From Danio rerio (taxonomy: Eukaryota; Chordata; Actinopteri; Cypriniformes; Danionidae): DNA of 64,000 nucleotides. The notes under the pieces were generated by a model that was not told where the DNA came from, did not search any database, and saw only the letters and a list, made by a program, of their open reading frames with translations. Each line of letters begins with the position of its first letter. The first letter of the stretch is position 1. A program made the position numbers and the translations under genes. Shown in pieces: positions 1 through 15,046 of the stretch. Location of the stretch: the NCBI RefSeq assembly GCF_049306965.1, contig NC_133194.1:10009501-10073500 (forward strand). The letters run 5' to 3'.

Positions 1-369
1 ACACACATATCTGAGACCTTGAGCTCCGTCAAAATACCACTGCAGAGATCCTTTCAGTTCACAAATACTGCACTGTTCAGCTTTTTTGAGTCTGACTGAC
101 TGGAAATGTGACTGAAACATGTTTTAACAGGATGAAGAATTGCAAGAAAGAAAAAAAGATTTGCTTAAAAATAAATTATAACACAATATACTTACAGATA
201 ATTATTTTACATGATAGATTAACCATGAGAACAACAAATGTACTCATTTTTAAAAAGATTTAGTACACGGCGCTAAAATCCATATGGTCATCATTCCCTC
301 ACTCTTGTGTCTTTCCATCCAAGTCTTTTGTTCACCTTCAGAACACAAATGAAGATATTAGTTACCCTT
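1..369. other. AT-rich sequence, no gene seen
   Basis: AT-rich sequence at the left edge. I see no exon, RNA gene or clear repeat end here. Confidence 0.5.
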
Positions 370-379
370 AAATCCCTCA

Positions 380-582
380 GATTGTCGGCGCAATAGCCTA
401 GTGGTTAGCGTGCCGACTTATGGTGCAATAGCACGTCAGGGCGTCGCGAGTTCGAATCCCGGCTTGATGACATTTCCCTACCCCCCCCCCCCCCCTCCTT
501 CTCTCCCACCTCGCTTCCTGTCTCAATGCTGTCCTATCTAATAAAGGCAGAAAGGCCAAAAAAAATTCTTAAAAAAAAAAAA
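380..582 (+). repeat. tRNA-derived SINE with poly-A tail
   Basis: The head carries a tRNA-like A box (TAGCCTAGTGGTTAGCGTGC, near 395) and B box (GAGTTCGAATCCC, near 449). A C-run, a unique body and a poly-A tail follow. The element is flanked by a 10-bp direct repeat AAATCCCTCA at 370-379 and 583-592, as expected of LINE-driven retroposition. The tRNA-like head, the body and the tail show it is a SINE and not a tRNA gene. It is distinct from the DANA-type SINEs elsewhere in the window. Confidence 0.8.
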
Positions 583-605
583 AAATCCCTCAAATCATTC
601 AAATA

Positions 606-1514
606 CACTCACCGGCCACTTTATTAGGTCAAACTGCTTGTTAAAGCAAATGTCTAATCAGTAAGCCCACACGGAATCTGCGCGCACAGAATTCCGCAGA
701 TTTTTAGCCCATTATAAATTCTGTTTATTTACTTGAGTAAATGTGTAAATCTGAATTTATTCAGTTTTTATTCAGTAATTTATTACTTTTTATTTAATAT
801 ATTAAAGTGTAAGTTATGATACTCCGCTGGATACGGAGTTTTTACCAAAATTCTCTGCAGAAATAGCAAAAAACATCCGCAGATTCCATTTGACCCTGCT
901 AATCAGTCAATCAACTCAATGCATTTGGATAAGACGATCAGCTGCAGTTCAAACCGAGCATCAGAATGGGGATGAAAGGGGATTCAAGTGACTTTGAACG
1001 TGGAATGGTTGTTGGTGCCAGATGAGCTGGTCTGAGTATTTCAGAAACTGCTGATCTACTAGGATTTTCATGCACAACCATCTCTAGGGTTTACAGAGAA
1101 TGATTCGAAATAGAGAGAATATCCAGAGTGGGCGCAAATGCCTTGTTGATACCAAAGGGCAGAGGAGAATGGCCAGACTGGTTCCAGCTGAAAGGCAACA
1201 GTAACTCAAATAACCACTCGTTACAACCGAGGTATGCAGAAGAGCATCTCTGAATGCACAACACGTCCAACCTTGAGGCGGATGGGCTACAGCAGCAGAA
1301 GACCACACCGGGTGTCACTCCTGTCAACTAAGAACAGGAATCTGAGGCTAAATTGCACAGGCTCCCCAAAATTGGACAATAGAAGATTGGAAAATGTTGC
1401 CTAGTCTGACGAGTCTCCGCTGCGACATTCGGGTGGTAGGGTCAGAATTTGGTGTCAACAACATAAAAGCTGAAAGTATAATAATAAAAGTGAAAATAAA
1501 GTGGCCTGTGAGTG
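606..1514 (+). mobile_element. Tc1-like DNA transposon, internally deleted (Tzf/Tdr2-like ends)
   Basis: The left end CACTCACCGGCCAC (606) is mirrored by GTGGCCTGTGAGTG (ending 1514), and TA lies on both sides (604-605, 1515-1516), the Tc1/mariner target. Plus-strand remnants of the N-terminal transposase read approximately 'SDFERGMVVGAR', 'LSISETADLLGFS' and 'TTISRVYRE', a Tc1-type helix-turn-helix. Stops interrupt the reading frame, and the DDE half of the transposase is absent: the copy jumps to the 3' end after about 1,450. It carries another insertion at 662-898. A dead, non-autonomous copy. Confidence 0.88.
662..898. mobile_element. hAT-type MITE nested in the Tc1-like element
   Basis: A 237-bp insert lies between two perfect copies of the octamer CTAATCAG (654-661 and 899-906). 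Its ends form a decayed inverted repeat: the right end read in reverse starts CAGGGTCAAATGGAATCTGC, and the left end has the matching GGAATCTGCG core. An 8-bp target duplication plus CAGGG tips point to hAT. Removing the insert restores the usual Tc1-like sequence around the site. Confidence 0.8.
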
Positions 1515-1584
1515 TATTTACAGCAGGAAATTTACAAGACGTCTTCATGGAACTTGATCCCTACTTAATATACTAATGATTTTT

Positions 1585-2335
1585 GGCGTTAAGATAAACA
1601 GCGTTTGAAAGCAAGCTAGCTAGCTTAGCCTAGCTACAATTTTCATGAGCTTAACAGTAGCTTGGCTACTTATGATACAATGTAGATCTTCCAGTAGCTA
1701 TTTTTTCCATCAAGTAGCACAGTAGGCTGACAACAGCTATGGTTGTTGCTAGATCGAATACAGTTGCAGCTGGAAGTTAATGAGAATTATTTATATTATT
1801 TATAAAATTTCCCAAAAATTGTATTTTATTAAAATCTACGCCACCCTAACCCTAAACCCAACCATCACCGTGATGTAAAAACAGTAGTTGGATCGAGTAT
1901 TATCTTTGTCGTTTATTAAATTACCCAATAAATTGTATTTTCTTTATGTCTACCCCAACCGTCATTGTACTGTAAAAATATGGATTATGGTTGTACAGTA
2001 TCAAAAAAATGATGCTATATTGATGTGCATTGTGCTTAATCTACATTATTAATTTGAGTAATATGTGAAAACTATGTGTGATAAAACATAAAAAAATAAA
2101 TATAAAAAAATCAAGCTTTGACATTATAATTGTATTGCACTGTGCTTTAGGTACCAAATATCTTACTTAAAATTAATTTAATTTATGCTTTTAAAAAATA
2201 TGTGATTAATTTGTTTTGTAAAAATATTGCTTCAATGAATTACCTTGTGTAGCTAGCTCATTTTTAGAAATGTAATTTTACAGTAGCCTAGCTATTTCCT
2301 TGTAGCTTATCAAGCTAGTTTGAGAGAACTGTGAT
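1585..2335. repeat. GCTAGC-rich AT block with weak inverted ends
   Basis: The left edge (AGCTAGCTTAGCCTAGCTAC, near 1612) and the right edge (ACAGTAGCCTAGCTATTTCC, near 2280) are similar when one is reversed, suggesting an old inverted-repeat element. The interior has two CCCTAACCC/CCAACCGTCA-type segments near 1850 and 1960. No coding capacity and no clear target duplication. Confidence 0.35.
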
Positions 2336-2340
2336 GGACA

Positions 2341-2463
2341 TTCATTCATTTTCCTTCGGTGTAGTCTTTTATTTATCAGGGATCACCCCAGCGGAATGAA
2401 CCACCAACTATTCTGGCATATGTTTTTATCTAGCTACAGGGGAATACCATACACTCTTTCATT

Positions 2464-2532
<69 letters not shown>

Positions 2533-2886
2533 TCAGTCATACACTATGGGCAACTTCATTCATCAGGGGTCGCCACAGCGGAATGAACCGCCAACTCATC
2601 CAGCATATGTTTTACACAGCAGATGCTCTTCCAGCTGCAACCCATCACTGGGAAACATCCATACACACTCATTCACACACATACACTGCAGACAATTTAG
2701 TTAAATTCACCTATAGCGCATGTCCTTAGACTGTAGGGGAAACCGGAGCACCCGGAGGAAACCCACGCAAACATGGGGAAACATGCAAACTCCACACAGA
2801 AATAGCAACTAGCCCAGCGGGACTCGAATCAGCTACCTTCTTGCTGCAATGTGACAAATGCTAACAACTGAGCCACTGTGCTGCCC
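2341..2886 (-). repeat. DANA-type SINE, minus strand, with duplicated tail and CA expansion
   Basis: Reverse-oriented DANA-like sequence. Its tail motif (CGCCACAGCGGAATGAACCG) occurs twice, near 2388 in decayed form and near 2571. The two are separated by a (CA)n tract at about 2466-2530. The tRNA-like head lies at the right end, near 2820-2885. Either two SINEs inserted side by side or the tail duplicated around the microsatellite. Confidence 0.78.
2466..2530. repeat. (AC)n microsatellite
   Basis: About 32 AC dinucleotides inside the reverse DANA copy. Other frames give runs of His-Thr, which are not a gene. Confidence 0.95.
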
Positions 2887-2956
2887 TTAATGGACATTGG
2901 TTAAGCTAATTTAGTAGCTCCTTTGAATGCATCTTGAGTAAAACAGCTCTATAAAC

Positions 2957-2959
2957 ACA

Positions 2960-3007
<48 letters not shown>

Positions 3008-3024
3008 CGCGCACACACGCACAC
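2957..3024. repeat. (CA)n microsatellite with GC interruptions
   Basis: CA repeat that becomes CACACGCGCA-rich at its right end. Separate from the tract at 2466. Confidence 0.95.
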
Positions 3025-3811
3025 AAAAACAACACCAGCTCGTTTAGAAAAGGGAAGCTTGTGGTGCATAACTTTCATAAATGACAATGGAAACAATATT
3101 AAAATAAACCTTTGAACATCCATACACATAACCCATCATTCCTGGTGGAAGCATTCATATAGGATGCACTGAAGCCGCCAGGTTTGGACCCATAGTTTTA
3201 ACTATTAGCATTTAAATGGACTTCCTTGCATGTTAGTGAATAACCAGTCAGAGCAGGTCTGCTTCATTTTACTGCTGTTTGCTCAAGGCCTTGTTAGTCA
3301 TGTGTTACAAAGTGTATGTTTGACTAAGTCTAGTGTAGCCTCTCTTTAAAAGCCACAGATTACTCCACTCCACCATTAAAAGTGCTCTAATATTGCATAA
3401 GTCTTTCAAAATGTAGACAGACAAAGCGAGTGAATGGGCTTCCTTCATTTATCACTGATAAACAAGTCTCATATTGCACCGGATAAGACATTCCGCTTTT
3501 GCATTTCCAAAATGCTAGCATGGAGGAAAGATAAGATTAATATGTGACTATGCCTAATCTGCTCCCACTTCATGCCTGCTTTGAATGTATTAAAACTTAG
3601 TTTGAAGAAGTTTAAGCATTGCATAATGTGCAGCCTCTGAAAGGTTTAGAAAATAAACTAATTCCAGGCTTCCCTCTCTAAGCCAGTAGTAAAATTCCCT
3701 GTTTTTCTCCAAGTATGTTTACTTGAACTCCAACAATTTGTTTTTATATGATTTAAACAATACTCTGATTAAGAGGCCACCATGTAAACAGAGATTTTTG
3801 AGAAATGGAAT
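3025..3811. other. No gene or recognised repeat
   Basis: Moderately complex AT-rich sequence without recognisable exons, RNA genes or repeat ends. Confidence 0.45.
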
Positions 3812-3813
3812 TA

Positions 3814-4398
3814 AGGGTGCTTTCACACCTGTGAATCGATTCAATTGTTGTACAATTGTTACATTGTTGCTCTTTGCTCTTGGAGCGGTTCGCTTTCACA
3901 CTGCAAAGTTTCTAATTAGACCAAAAGAGCTAAAACAAGTCACGTGCGAGTAAACTCTCTTCACATTGGTCAGTGTCAGGGTTTATTTTGCAGTGTCCCG
4001 CTAAGCTGTCAGGAGAGGTGGTGATTGACAGGGTGCGCGCGCGCGACGTGTCTGAGAAGAGACGCGGTGGGGAGGGATCACTCGTTTGCGGGCATCCGGA
4101 GACTCGCGAAACTTCCCGCCATACTCATAATTCTCTCTTCATATAGCCGTAAGCCTATTACATATCCATAAAGCACTGTGATATAACCGCGCTCGGATTG
4201 GATCGCTTTCTCACTGCAATCGAACCGCTCCAGGGTTCGTTTCAATCGAGCCGAGACCACCTCATTGAAGCGATCTCGGAGCGATTACTTTGGCGCGGAA
4301 CAGAGCGCGATTGCCCTGTTCACATATGCCAAACGAACCGCGCTAACTGGGCAAACGAGATACGTTCCGAAACAAAAGTGTAGGTGTGAAAGCACCCT
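3814..4398. mobile_element. MITE with AGGGTGCTTTCACACCT inverted ends
   Basis: The left end AGGGTGCTTTCACACCT is repeated in reverse at 4382-4398, with TA outside each end (3812-3813, 4399-4400). The interior is GC-rich near 4030-4090 and has no convincing gene. The 60-95 aa open frames here match no family I know. Possibly Harbinger-related (TWA target), but the superfamily is unsure. Confidence 0.75.
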
Positions 4399-4524
4399 TA
4401 GTCATGTGGAGTATGAATATATTAGTCGCATTATTGAAGTGCAATACAAACATGTAAACACCGCAATCAAACTAATACCATCGTGTAGGATTTTCAGTGC
4501 ATTATTCGACAGGATTGTCTATAC

Positions 4525-5726
4525 GAGGGGTTCTCAACTGGTTTGGCCCTAGGACCCACATTTTTACATGGTCATAAGGCCGCGACCCAAATTTTTAGGA
4601 ACTATAATACAATTTTAGGAATTATAATACATTTTTTATTTGTTAACATACACAAGTAGTGACAGATAAATCGTGAAAAAATCACCAAGACTTACAAACA
4701 AATATTATTTTACACATGTCACCCTGCAGCCCAAGACTGGTTACTCACTGAAGCTAAGCAGGGCTGAGCCTGGTCAGTACCTGGATGGGAGACCACTAGG
4801 GAACACTAGGTTGCTGTTGGAAGTGGTGTTAGTGAGGCCAGCAGGGGGCGCTCAACCTGTGGTCTGAGTGAGTCCTAATGCCCCAGTAAAAGTGAAAGGG
4901 ACACTACACTGTCAGTGGGCGCCATCTTTCGGAAGAGACGTTAAACCGAGGTTCTGACTCTCTGTGGTCATTAAAAATCCCATGGCACTTCTCGTGAAAG
5001 AGCAGAGGTGTAACCCTGGTGTCCTGGCCAAAGTCCCTCTATCGGCCCTTACGATCATGGCCTCCCAATCATCCCCTTTCACCGAATTGGCTCTATCACT
5101 GTCTATACACTCCACCAATAGCTGATGTGTGGTGAGCGCACTGGCGCCGTTGTCCTGTGGCAGCCATCGCATCATCCAAGTGGATTCTGCACACTGGTGG
5201 TGGTGTGGAGAGACCCGCCTCATGATTGTGAAGCGCTTTGGGTGTATGGCCATACACAAATGCGCTATATACAAAAATACAGATTACATTTTATTGCTGT
5301 CATTTAACAAAATGTATCAAATTATAGAAATATTATAAAGTAAAAATGACAAATGCTGTAAACAGTGGTTAGGGTAAGGAAAGGTTCAGTTACCATGAAC
5401 TAAACTAAACTGTTAATAAAACATGTTGTCTGGTTTCTAAATGTCGTCTCACTACAAATAACACACTGAGGCTTTAAGTATTTTTTTGTCATCAAAATGT
5501 GTAAATCTATACTTGACAAATCGGGGTCGCACTTGCGCTTCGACATGTTTGCTGCTATAGTTAAAAGAAATTTCACATGTCAAACGGTAGGGTTGTCGCA
5601 CATGCATTTCAAAATAAAAGTCCAGTATAAGCAAAATAAGTTAAAATAAACTTTTGTTGTTTTTTTGAACACACACTCCGCGACCCACTAAAAATGTTCC
5701 CACGACCCACTAGTTGAGAAACACTG
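4525..5726. mobile_element. hAT-like non-autonomous element carrying a SINE3
   Basis: The ends GAGGGGTTCTCAACTGG and (reversed) CAGTGTTTCTCAACTAG are hAT-type termini. They are flanked by GTCTATAC (4517-4524) and GTCTATAT (5727-5734), a 7/8 match to an 8-bp target duplication. Subterminal 'gacccac' motifs recur at both ends. A 5S-derived SINE lies inside at about 4720-5285. Confidence 0.8.
4720..5285 (+). repeat. SINE3-type retroposon with 5S rRNA-like head
   Basis: The first 90 bases contain the 5S rRNA internal promoter signature: CTGAAGCTAAGCAGGGCTGA near 4748, then CTGGTCAGTACCTGGATGGG and GAGACCAC. The long body ends in a CR1/L2-like tail (AAGCGCTTTGGGTGTATGGC, then GCGCTATATA). This arrangement is that of SINE3, the 5S-rRNA-derived SINE family of zebrafish. 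It is therefore not a functional 5S gene. The 120-aa minus-strand frame inside it is meaningless. Confidence 0.9.
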
Positions 5727-5860
5727 GTCTATATACACATACGGCTGTTTGACACTATTCTCTGCAACTACCGAGTCAGTGAAGGACCACAGATACACAG
5801 CATGCGATATCAAACTCCATTAAAACAACAGTCTTCCAGCAGTTCAAACTCGCATTCAAT

Positions 5861-7803
5861 TAGGGTTGGGCGATGTTGACCAATTTGGCATCGTACGATC
5901 TTATAATGTGAAACACTGCGATGGACGATGGCATCGTCGTCATAGGTGGGGGTGGTTGTTGTTAAATATAAATTCATTTATAACAAATTAATTAATTGTA
6001 GCCGACCGTTTTCACAACCTGACCCACATGGTCTTTGCTTTACCCATAACCAAACTATAAATAAAGTTACACACAAATTACCACCTGTCAATCACTTTTT
6101 TCTGCGGGACTAGGCAGAGTAATCTGTGTTGTTATAATGTTTTTTTCCCACAGCTGGTGGAGGAGACGAGACTTCGTTTGGAAGTTCACTGTACTTTTTA
6201 TTGTGATTCATGATAAGTTCTTTAGTTTATTATTATGAAGAAATAATAACAAGAAAAGAGGCTAGGGCTTGACTGTTTTGCGAATATTTGTAAGCATTTG
6301 TGCAGGGTGCATGAATTGTTGCCATTCGACCTGTTTTCACTGCAAAATCCTCACCGCATGCTTGGATTTAGGAGATGCAGAATGCATCTTTGCACCTAAA
6401 AACGCCAAGCGCAGAGCTCAGGAACAGATAAACAGTTATAAACTTGCTGAAGTAAAAAAAAAAAGCCTGCAATGCTTGCCCCGCCTTTGTGCTCTTCTTA
6501 TTGGCCCACTGCTCTAGAACTGAAAGCGAATGATTGGTTAATATCAGCCGTGCAACAATGCCTTTTGCCTTCAGATGACAGGAGCTACAACTGCGAAAAT
6601 GTGAAGCGCTAAAGATGGGTGAATGAAAAGAACACTGAGAGATTATGTTTCAGAAAACACCTACAGTTACTAATAATGGCACATCTCATTAGTGATCATG
6701 TGCTGAATGTTAATCCACCATTTACACTTTTACAAGAGTGGATTAAAGACTTCCAGTGGCTTCAAGTCCGCTGTGAAAATGATTAAAGCCATTCACTGTA
6801 AAGTCTGCGGGATGGGGTTTGCAGGTAACAGCGTTTGCCACTGAATCTACACATTTTAAGTGTGAGAGGTGCTGTACAATCCTTCATTTAAGTGAAGTTT
6901 ATTCATAAACTAATTTCGAGAGGAGCACGTGATTATGATTGAACACGGCTGGTTCTGCATTAGCATGCATGATCCACCAATCAGGCCATTCCTAACCCAC
7001 TATAAAGAGCCAGGGTTTTTTCACTACAGTCATCTTCGATTTGAAGAATCCCCCCTTCCACCCCTACCTTTTCACCTTTCCCTCCATAGGGCAGCATGGT
7101 GGCTCAGTGACTAGTACTGTCGCCTCACATCAAGAACGTCACCGGTTCTAGTCCTTCAACAGGCCGGTGGTTGTTGCTGTGTGTAGTATGCATGTTCTAC
7201 CCGTGCTTGCGTGGGTTTTCCCCGGGTCCTCCGGTTTCCTCCCACATTCCAAAAACATGCACAACAAGTAAATTGATAAATCTAAATTTGCATATCAGGT
7301 AATCTTATAACGCAGCATATCTTGTAATAGCATTCAATTTTTAGTCATCAGCTCTTATCAAGGGAGAGTTGTCGAGATCTACCTGAGCTCAAGGCTCCCC
7401 TCTCTTCCTCAAACGGGAGGGAGCCCAGGGCTCAAGAACCTTCGAGCTCAGGGCTCTCTCCCGAGACAGCATGCCAAACTTGCTTATAATCAATCATCAG
7501 CTAAGTGTGAACTCTTGAATCCTCACGATGCTGTCAGCCGTGCAAGCAGCAGCTATATGTACTTATTTATTTATTTAGCATACTCAAGTAAAAGTGAAAA
7601 GTGAAGTGCAGATTTTTTTACTCAAGTAAAAGTAAAAAAGTAACATGAAAAGACCGTTATTGCTATTAAGATGACATGCGAATAATAAGTTATAAATCAA
7701 TATTAATGTGGGGCGGGGTGATGGATCGCGATGCCAGCTCAACATTGTGAAGTTTATAGGCCATCGGCGATAAACTATGGCATCGTCTATCGGCCCAACC
7801 CTA
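5861..7803. mobile_element. Large inverted-repeat element with TAGGGTTGGGC ends
   Basis: Starts TAGGGTTGGGCGAT and ends ATCGGCCCAACCCTA. The outer octamers CATTCAAT (5853-5860) and CATCCAAC (7804-7811) agree at 6 of 8 positions, a possible old hAT-type duplication. ATCG/GATGGCATCG motifs recur near both ends. The interior is AT-rich with a truncated DANA at 7088. An 82-aa frame at 6269-6517 has several Cys and His residues but no family I recognise. Confidence 0.6.
7088..7262 (+). repeat. DANA-type SINE, 3'-truncated
   Basis: Begins GGGCAGCATGGTGGCTCAGT and continues through the tRNA-like B-box region (near 7140) and the conserved GCGTGGGTTTTCC block. It lacks the usual GAATGAATG tail. Lies inside the larger element at 5861-7803. 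Confidence 0.8.
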
Positions 7804-7987
7804 CATCCAACATCTGGTTTGTAATGGGGGCATGCTTGAAATGTTCCTGAATAAAAGTGAAAGTGCCGAACTGCAGTTAAAGTCAACAAAATAGAAATGA
7901 AACACCCAAAATGACATGAAACTCCGGAGGAAACGTGGATAGCGTGTTGACGCAAATACGTTCATCACATTATGTGCTATAACAAGT

Positions 7988-8110
7988 AAAATTCAATTCA
8001 ATTCAATTCAGCTTTATTTGTATAGCGCTTTAACAATGTAGATTGTGTCAAAGCAGCTACACCTAAAAGATCATAGTAAATTAAAACGGTGTAGTTCAGT
8101 TTTCAAAATG
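7988..8110 (+). repeat. Fragment of the TAGCGCTTT-type interspersed repeat
   Basis: An ATTCA repeat leads into GCTTTATTTGTATAGCGC and GTAGATTGTGTCAAAGCAGC. The same sequence opens the longer copy at 33759 and, reversed, closes the copy ending at 15018. Confidence 0.75.
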
Positions 8111-8595
8111 GGCTCATGAAAGGAATATTCAAAAAGCAACTGGCGTAAACACCTTAATCATATTATTGTCTTATTCTGATTAAAGCTAATAATTTGCTTA
8201 CTGATTCATGGAAATGTGACTAAAAAGCTGAAAGAATAAAGAACTATTTTTGATAAATGACCTATAAAACCAGTCAGCTGTTGTGTTGAGCAGTCCTAAC
8301 AGCACATGATAAAAAATGCTGGGTTCCACACAACCCATGGGTTTCCACAATGTTTGAGCAACATGAAGAAATTAAGTTAGCTTATTAGTTTATATATAAC
8401 ATAAAACAATTAAGTTGTCCCCTAAGAATTGAGTTGTTTGCAAAACATGATGCAAAATTTAAAGGAGCTTGCCATTTTTTTTAATTGCCTCAGACTTTCT
8501 TCAGATTTTGAACAGCTGACACAAATGTTTAACGCATCTTCAAATACCTTGAGCAAGTTAACTTTGAGTGTGATCAACATTGTTTTCTATCAAAT
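8111..8595. other. AT-rich spacer with a possible MITE remnant
   Basis: Near 8300-8440 the sequence AAAATGCTGGGTTCCACACA and several 'acaattaagttg' motifs resemble remnants at 11450, 39780 and 56225. No boundaries can be set and no gene is seen. Confidence 0.35.
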
Positions 8596-8608
8596 ATGAT
8601 TATACTTG

Positions 8609-8793
8609 GGCGAGGCAGTGGAGCAGTAGGTAGTGCTGTCGCCTCACAGCAAGAAGGTCACTGGTTCGAACCTCGGCTCAGTTGGCGTTCCTGTGTGGAG
8701 TTTGCATGTTCTCCCTGCCTTCGCGTGGGTTTCCTCCGGAACATGACCAAAGACATGTGGTGCAGGTGAATTGGGTAGGCTAAGTTGTCCGTA

Positions 8794-8826
<33 letters not shown>

Positions 8827-8955
8827 TATGTTTCCCAGAGATGGGTTGCGGCTGGAAGAGCATCTGCTGGGTAAAAACTTGCTGGATAAGTTGGCGGTTC
8901 GTTCCGCTGTGGTGACCCCGGATTTATAAAGGGACTAAACCGACAAGCCGAATGA
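8609..8955 (+). repeat. DANA-type SINE with perfect target duplication
   Basis: Near-complete element: tRNA-like head (GCAGTAGGTAGTGCTGTCGC), B-box-like GGTTCGAACCTCGG, GTGTGTG tract, GGGTTGCGGCTGGAAGAGCA block and tail ending near GAATGA. A perfect 13-bp direct repeat ATGATTATACTTG flanks it (8596-8608 and 8956-8968), marking a fairly recent insertion. Confidence 0.92.
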
Positions 8956-8968
8956 ATGATTATACTTG

Positions 8969-9579
8969 TGTACACAAAAGTGCTCAATCGATGTACGATT
9001 GTGATTAGGCATGGGACGATTACCGTTTTCAAGGTATAACGCGACTTGGAAAAGTCAAGGTTTTAAAACCACCAAAATTTTCTGTAATAGCGTTCCTAAG
9101 TTACATGTAAGATTTTTTATTTACTTTTTTGTTGCTTTTTAGACCAGCAATATCTCCAGCAGAAAAGATATCCAAAGATGCCGTTTTAAATTGTAAAGAA
9201 TGTAACTCTGTAGAAAAAAAAAGTAGATTTTGAATTGACAAACAAAAATACCTGATAATATTTAATGATTTGGACAAAAAAACCTCCCTGATTTTAAATA
9301 TCTGGAATAGACTTTTTAAAATCCCATGAAATTCCAGAAACTCCATGAGTTGTGGGAACCCTGTAATTCCTACATCCAATAAAACACATCAATTGTAATT
9401 AATCTTCAACAAAAACAACGTTCTTCAGCTATTTATTATTAACAATACAAAACAATTTGCAGTCAACATGTTCAATCAACAATATCTTAATATCCAAACT
9501 GAAAATGGGTTAAATGTTCATGTTCACAAGTGGTAGATCACAGCGTACGACTCCTCCATGTTCCAACATCAACAGTCAG
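8969..9579. other. AT-rich flank downstream of mrps21
   Basis: The start (GCATGGGACGATTACCGTTT near 9009) resembles a dispersed repeat, but I cannot find its second end. The rest is AT-rich with no gene. The 92-aa minus frame here has no recognisable domain. Confidence 0.4.
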
Positions 9580-9585
9580 TTTATT
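9580..9585 (-). terminator. mrps21: Polyadenylation signal of mrps21
   Basis: Read on the minus strand, AATAAA begins five bases after the TAA stop (TAAGGTGAAATAAAC). If used, cleavage would give a 3' UTR of only about 20-35 bases. Inferred from sequence; no transcript was examined. Confidence 0.6.
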
Positions 9586-9590
9586 TCACC

Positions 9591-13660
<4,070 letters not shown>

Positions 13661-13833
13661 GTTGGATTGGTGTTTCCGTTAAAAGTGCTCGACTGGAAAT
13701 GCGAACTGTTGAGCGGACAGTTCCTGAAGTGAGCGCGGGAACTCTAGGTGGCGCCAAATATATATTTAAAATGAAGGATTTGCTACTTCGTAAATTCATG
13801 GTGACAAAATACGCTGTGTTGATTAACTTAAGC

Positions 13834-14386
13834 CAGAGATGCCCACACTAGGGCCCACGGGCCAAAGTTGTCCCATTGTAACCTTTAATTTGACCCACCA
13901 TCTCTCAGAAGAGAGTGAGAAGGATGGAGAGGGTTGGGGTTGAATGCCTTTAGAAGAGATCATCTTTTTTAACGTCATTACCTTTCTTGTTTGTTTTATT
14001 GCTGATCTACAAAAAAGCTAACTGAAATGAAACGTTTCAATTAAATGTTGTAAAAGAATCAGATTTTTAAAAAATGTACAGTAAATGTCACTCGACTTGA
14101 CGGAAAGAGGACTATGCAGAAGACCCCGGTGAGCAAATCAAGGCAAAATATAGTGTAATTCTGTTATAAATGAGACTGTATTTGTTTTTACTGTAATAAG
14201 TTTATTATATAATATGTCAAAAAAAAATGCTGTATTAGTTATTATAAAGCAGTACTTTCTAGTTATTTTTAAATATTATTAAATACATTAGGAAATTACC
14301 CATGCCAACTATATTTACCTCCGGTTCACTAGCCTCAATCAAGTCTGTTTTTTAACCCTTTATAAGAAAAAGTTTGGGCACCCCTG
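13834..14386. mobile_element. hAT-type MITE upstream of mrps21
   Basis: Left end CAGAGATGCCCACACT; the right end reversed reads CAGGGGTGCCCAAACT. The flanking octamers ACTTAAGC (13826-13833) and ATCTAAGG (14387-14394) agree at 5 of 8 positions, so the copy is old. It starts only about 170 bases upstream of the mrps21 start codon and bounds the promoter. Confidence 0.7.
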
Positions 14387-14471
14387 ATCTAAGGGGTAGA
14401 ATTAAACAGGATTATTATAAATAGCTAACCCTCTTAACAGTAAGATTGCTAGTACATGAGAGGTCAACAGC

Positions 14472-14598
14472 CATTCATTTTCTTGTCGGCTTAGTCTCTA
14501 TTAATCCGGGGTCGCCACAGCGGAATGAACCGCCAACTTATCCAGCAAGTTTTTATGCAGCAGATGCCCTTCCAGCCGCAACCCATCTCTGGGAAAGT
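14472..14598 (-). repeat. DANA-type SINE tail fragment
   Basis: Reverse-oriented tail (GTCGCCACAGCGGAATGAAC) through GCAACCCATCTCTGGGAAA. The tRNA-like head is missing. Confidence 0.85.
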
Positions 14599-14689
14599 CA
14601 ACAGCTATTTTTGGATGTAAATCTTGATATTTGTAAGACCAGACCTTACAAATTTAATTTAAAAATATAAAAATCTATTGTTATAGCTG

Positions 14690-15018
14690 AAAATACTGTG
14701 AATAGATGCTAAATGGGTTCTCTCAAGGTTTTCTTTCTTCACTCTCCTATTGGTGAAGTTTTTTTTCCCTCTCCGCTGTCGCCACTGGCTTGCATGGTTC
14801 ATGATCTGAAAAGCTACTCATCGATGAATTTGCTCTTCAGTGTTTGGACTCTCAATAATGACTTCAAACCACACTGAACTGAGCTAAACTGAACTGAACT
14901 TAAACACTAAAAACTGAACTACCCTGATCCAGTTACTATGACCATTTATGTGAAGCTGCTTTGACACAATCTACATTGTAAAAACGCTACACAAATAAAG
15001 CTGAATTGAATTAAATGA
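14690..15018 (-). repeat. TAGCGCTTT-type interspersed repeat, reverse copy
   Basis: GGTTCTCTCAAGGTTTTC at the left and ACACAAATAAAGCTGAATTG at the right are the reverse of the repeat at 33759-34690. Probably the 3' part of a non-LTR retroposon; the family is not identified. Confidence 0.7.
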
Positions 15019-15046
15019 AAGAAATAATAATAATCACAATTGTTTT

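Noticed and set aside
395-465. Possible tRNA gene (A and B boxes)
   Set aside because: The boxes lead into a unique body, poly-A tail and target duplication, so it is a SINE head.
2396-2704. 102-aa plus-strand frame
   Set aside because: Made of a CA repeat (His-Thr runs) and reversed SINE sequence.
4728-4815. Possible 5S rRNA gene
   Set aside because: The 5S-like part is diverged and continues into a SINE3 body with an L2/CR1-like tail.
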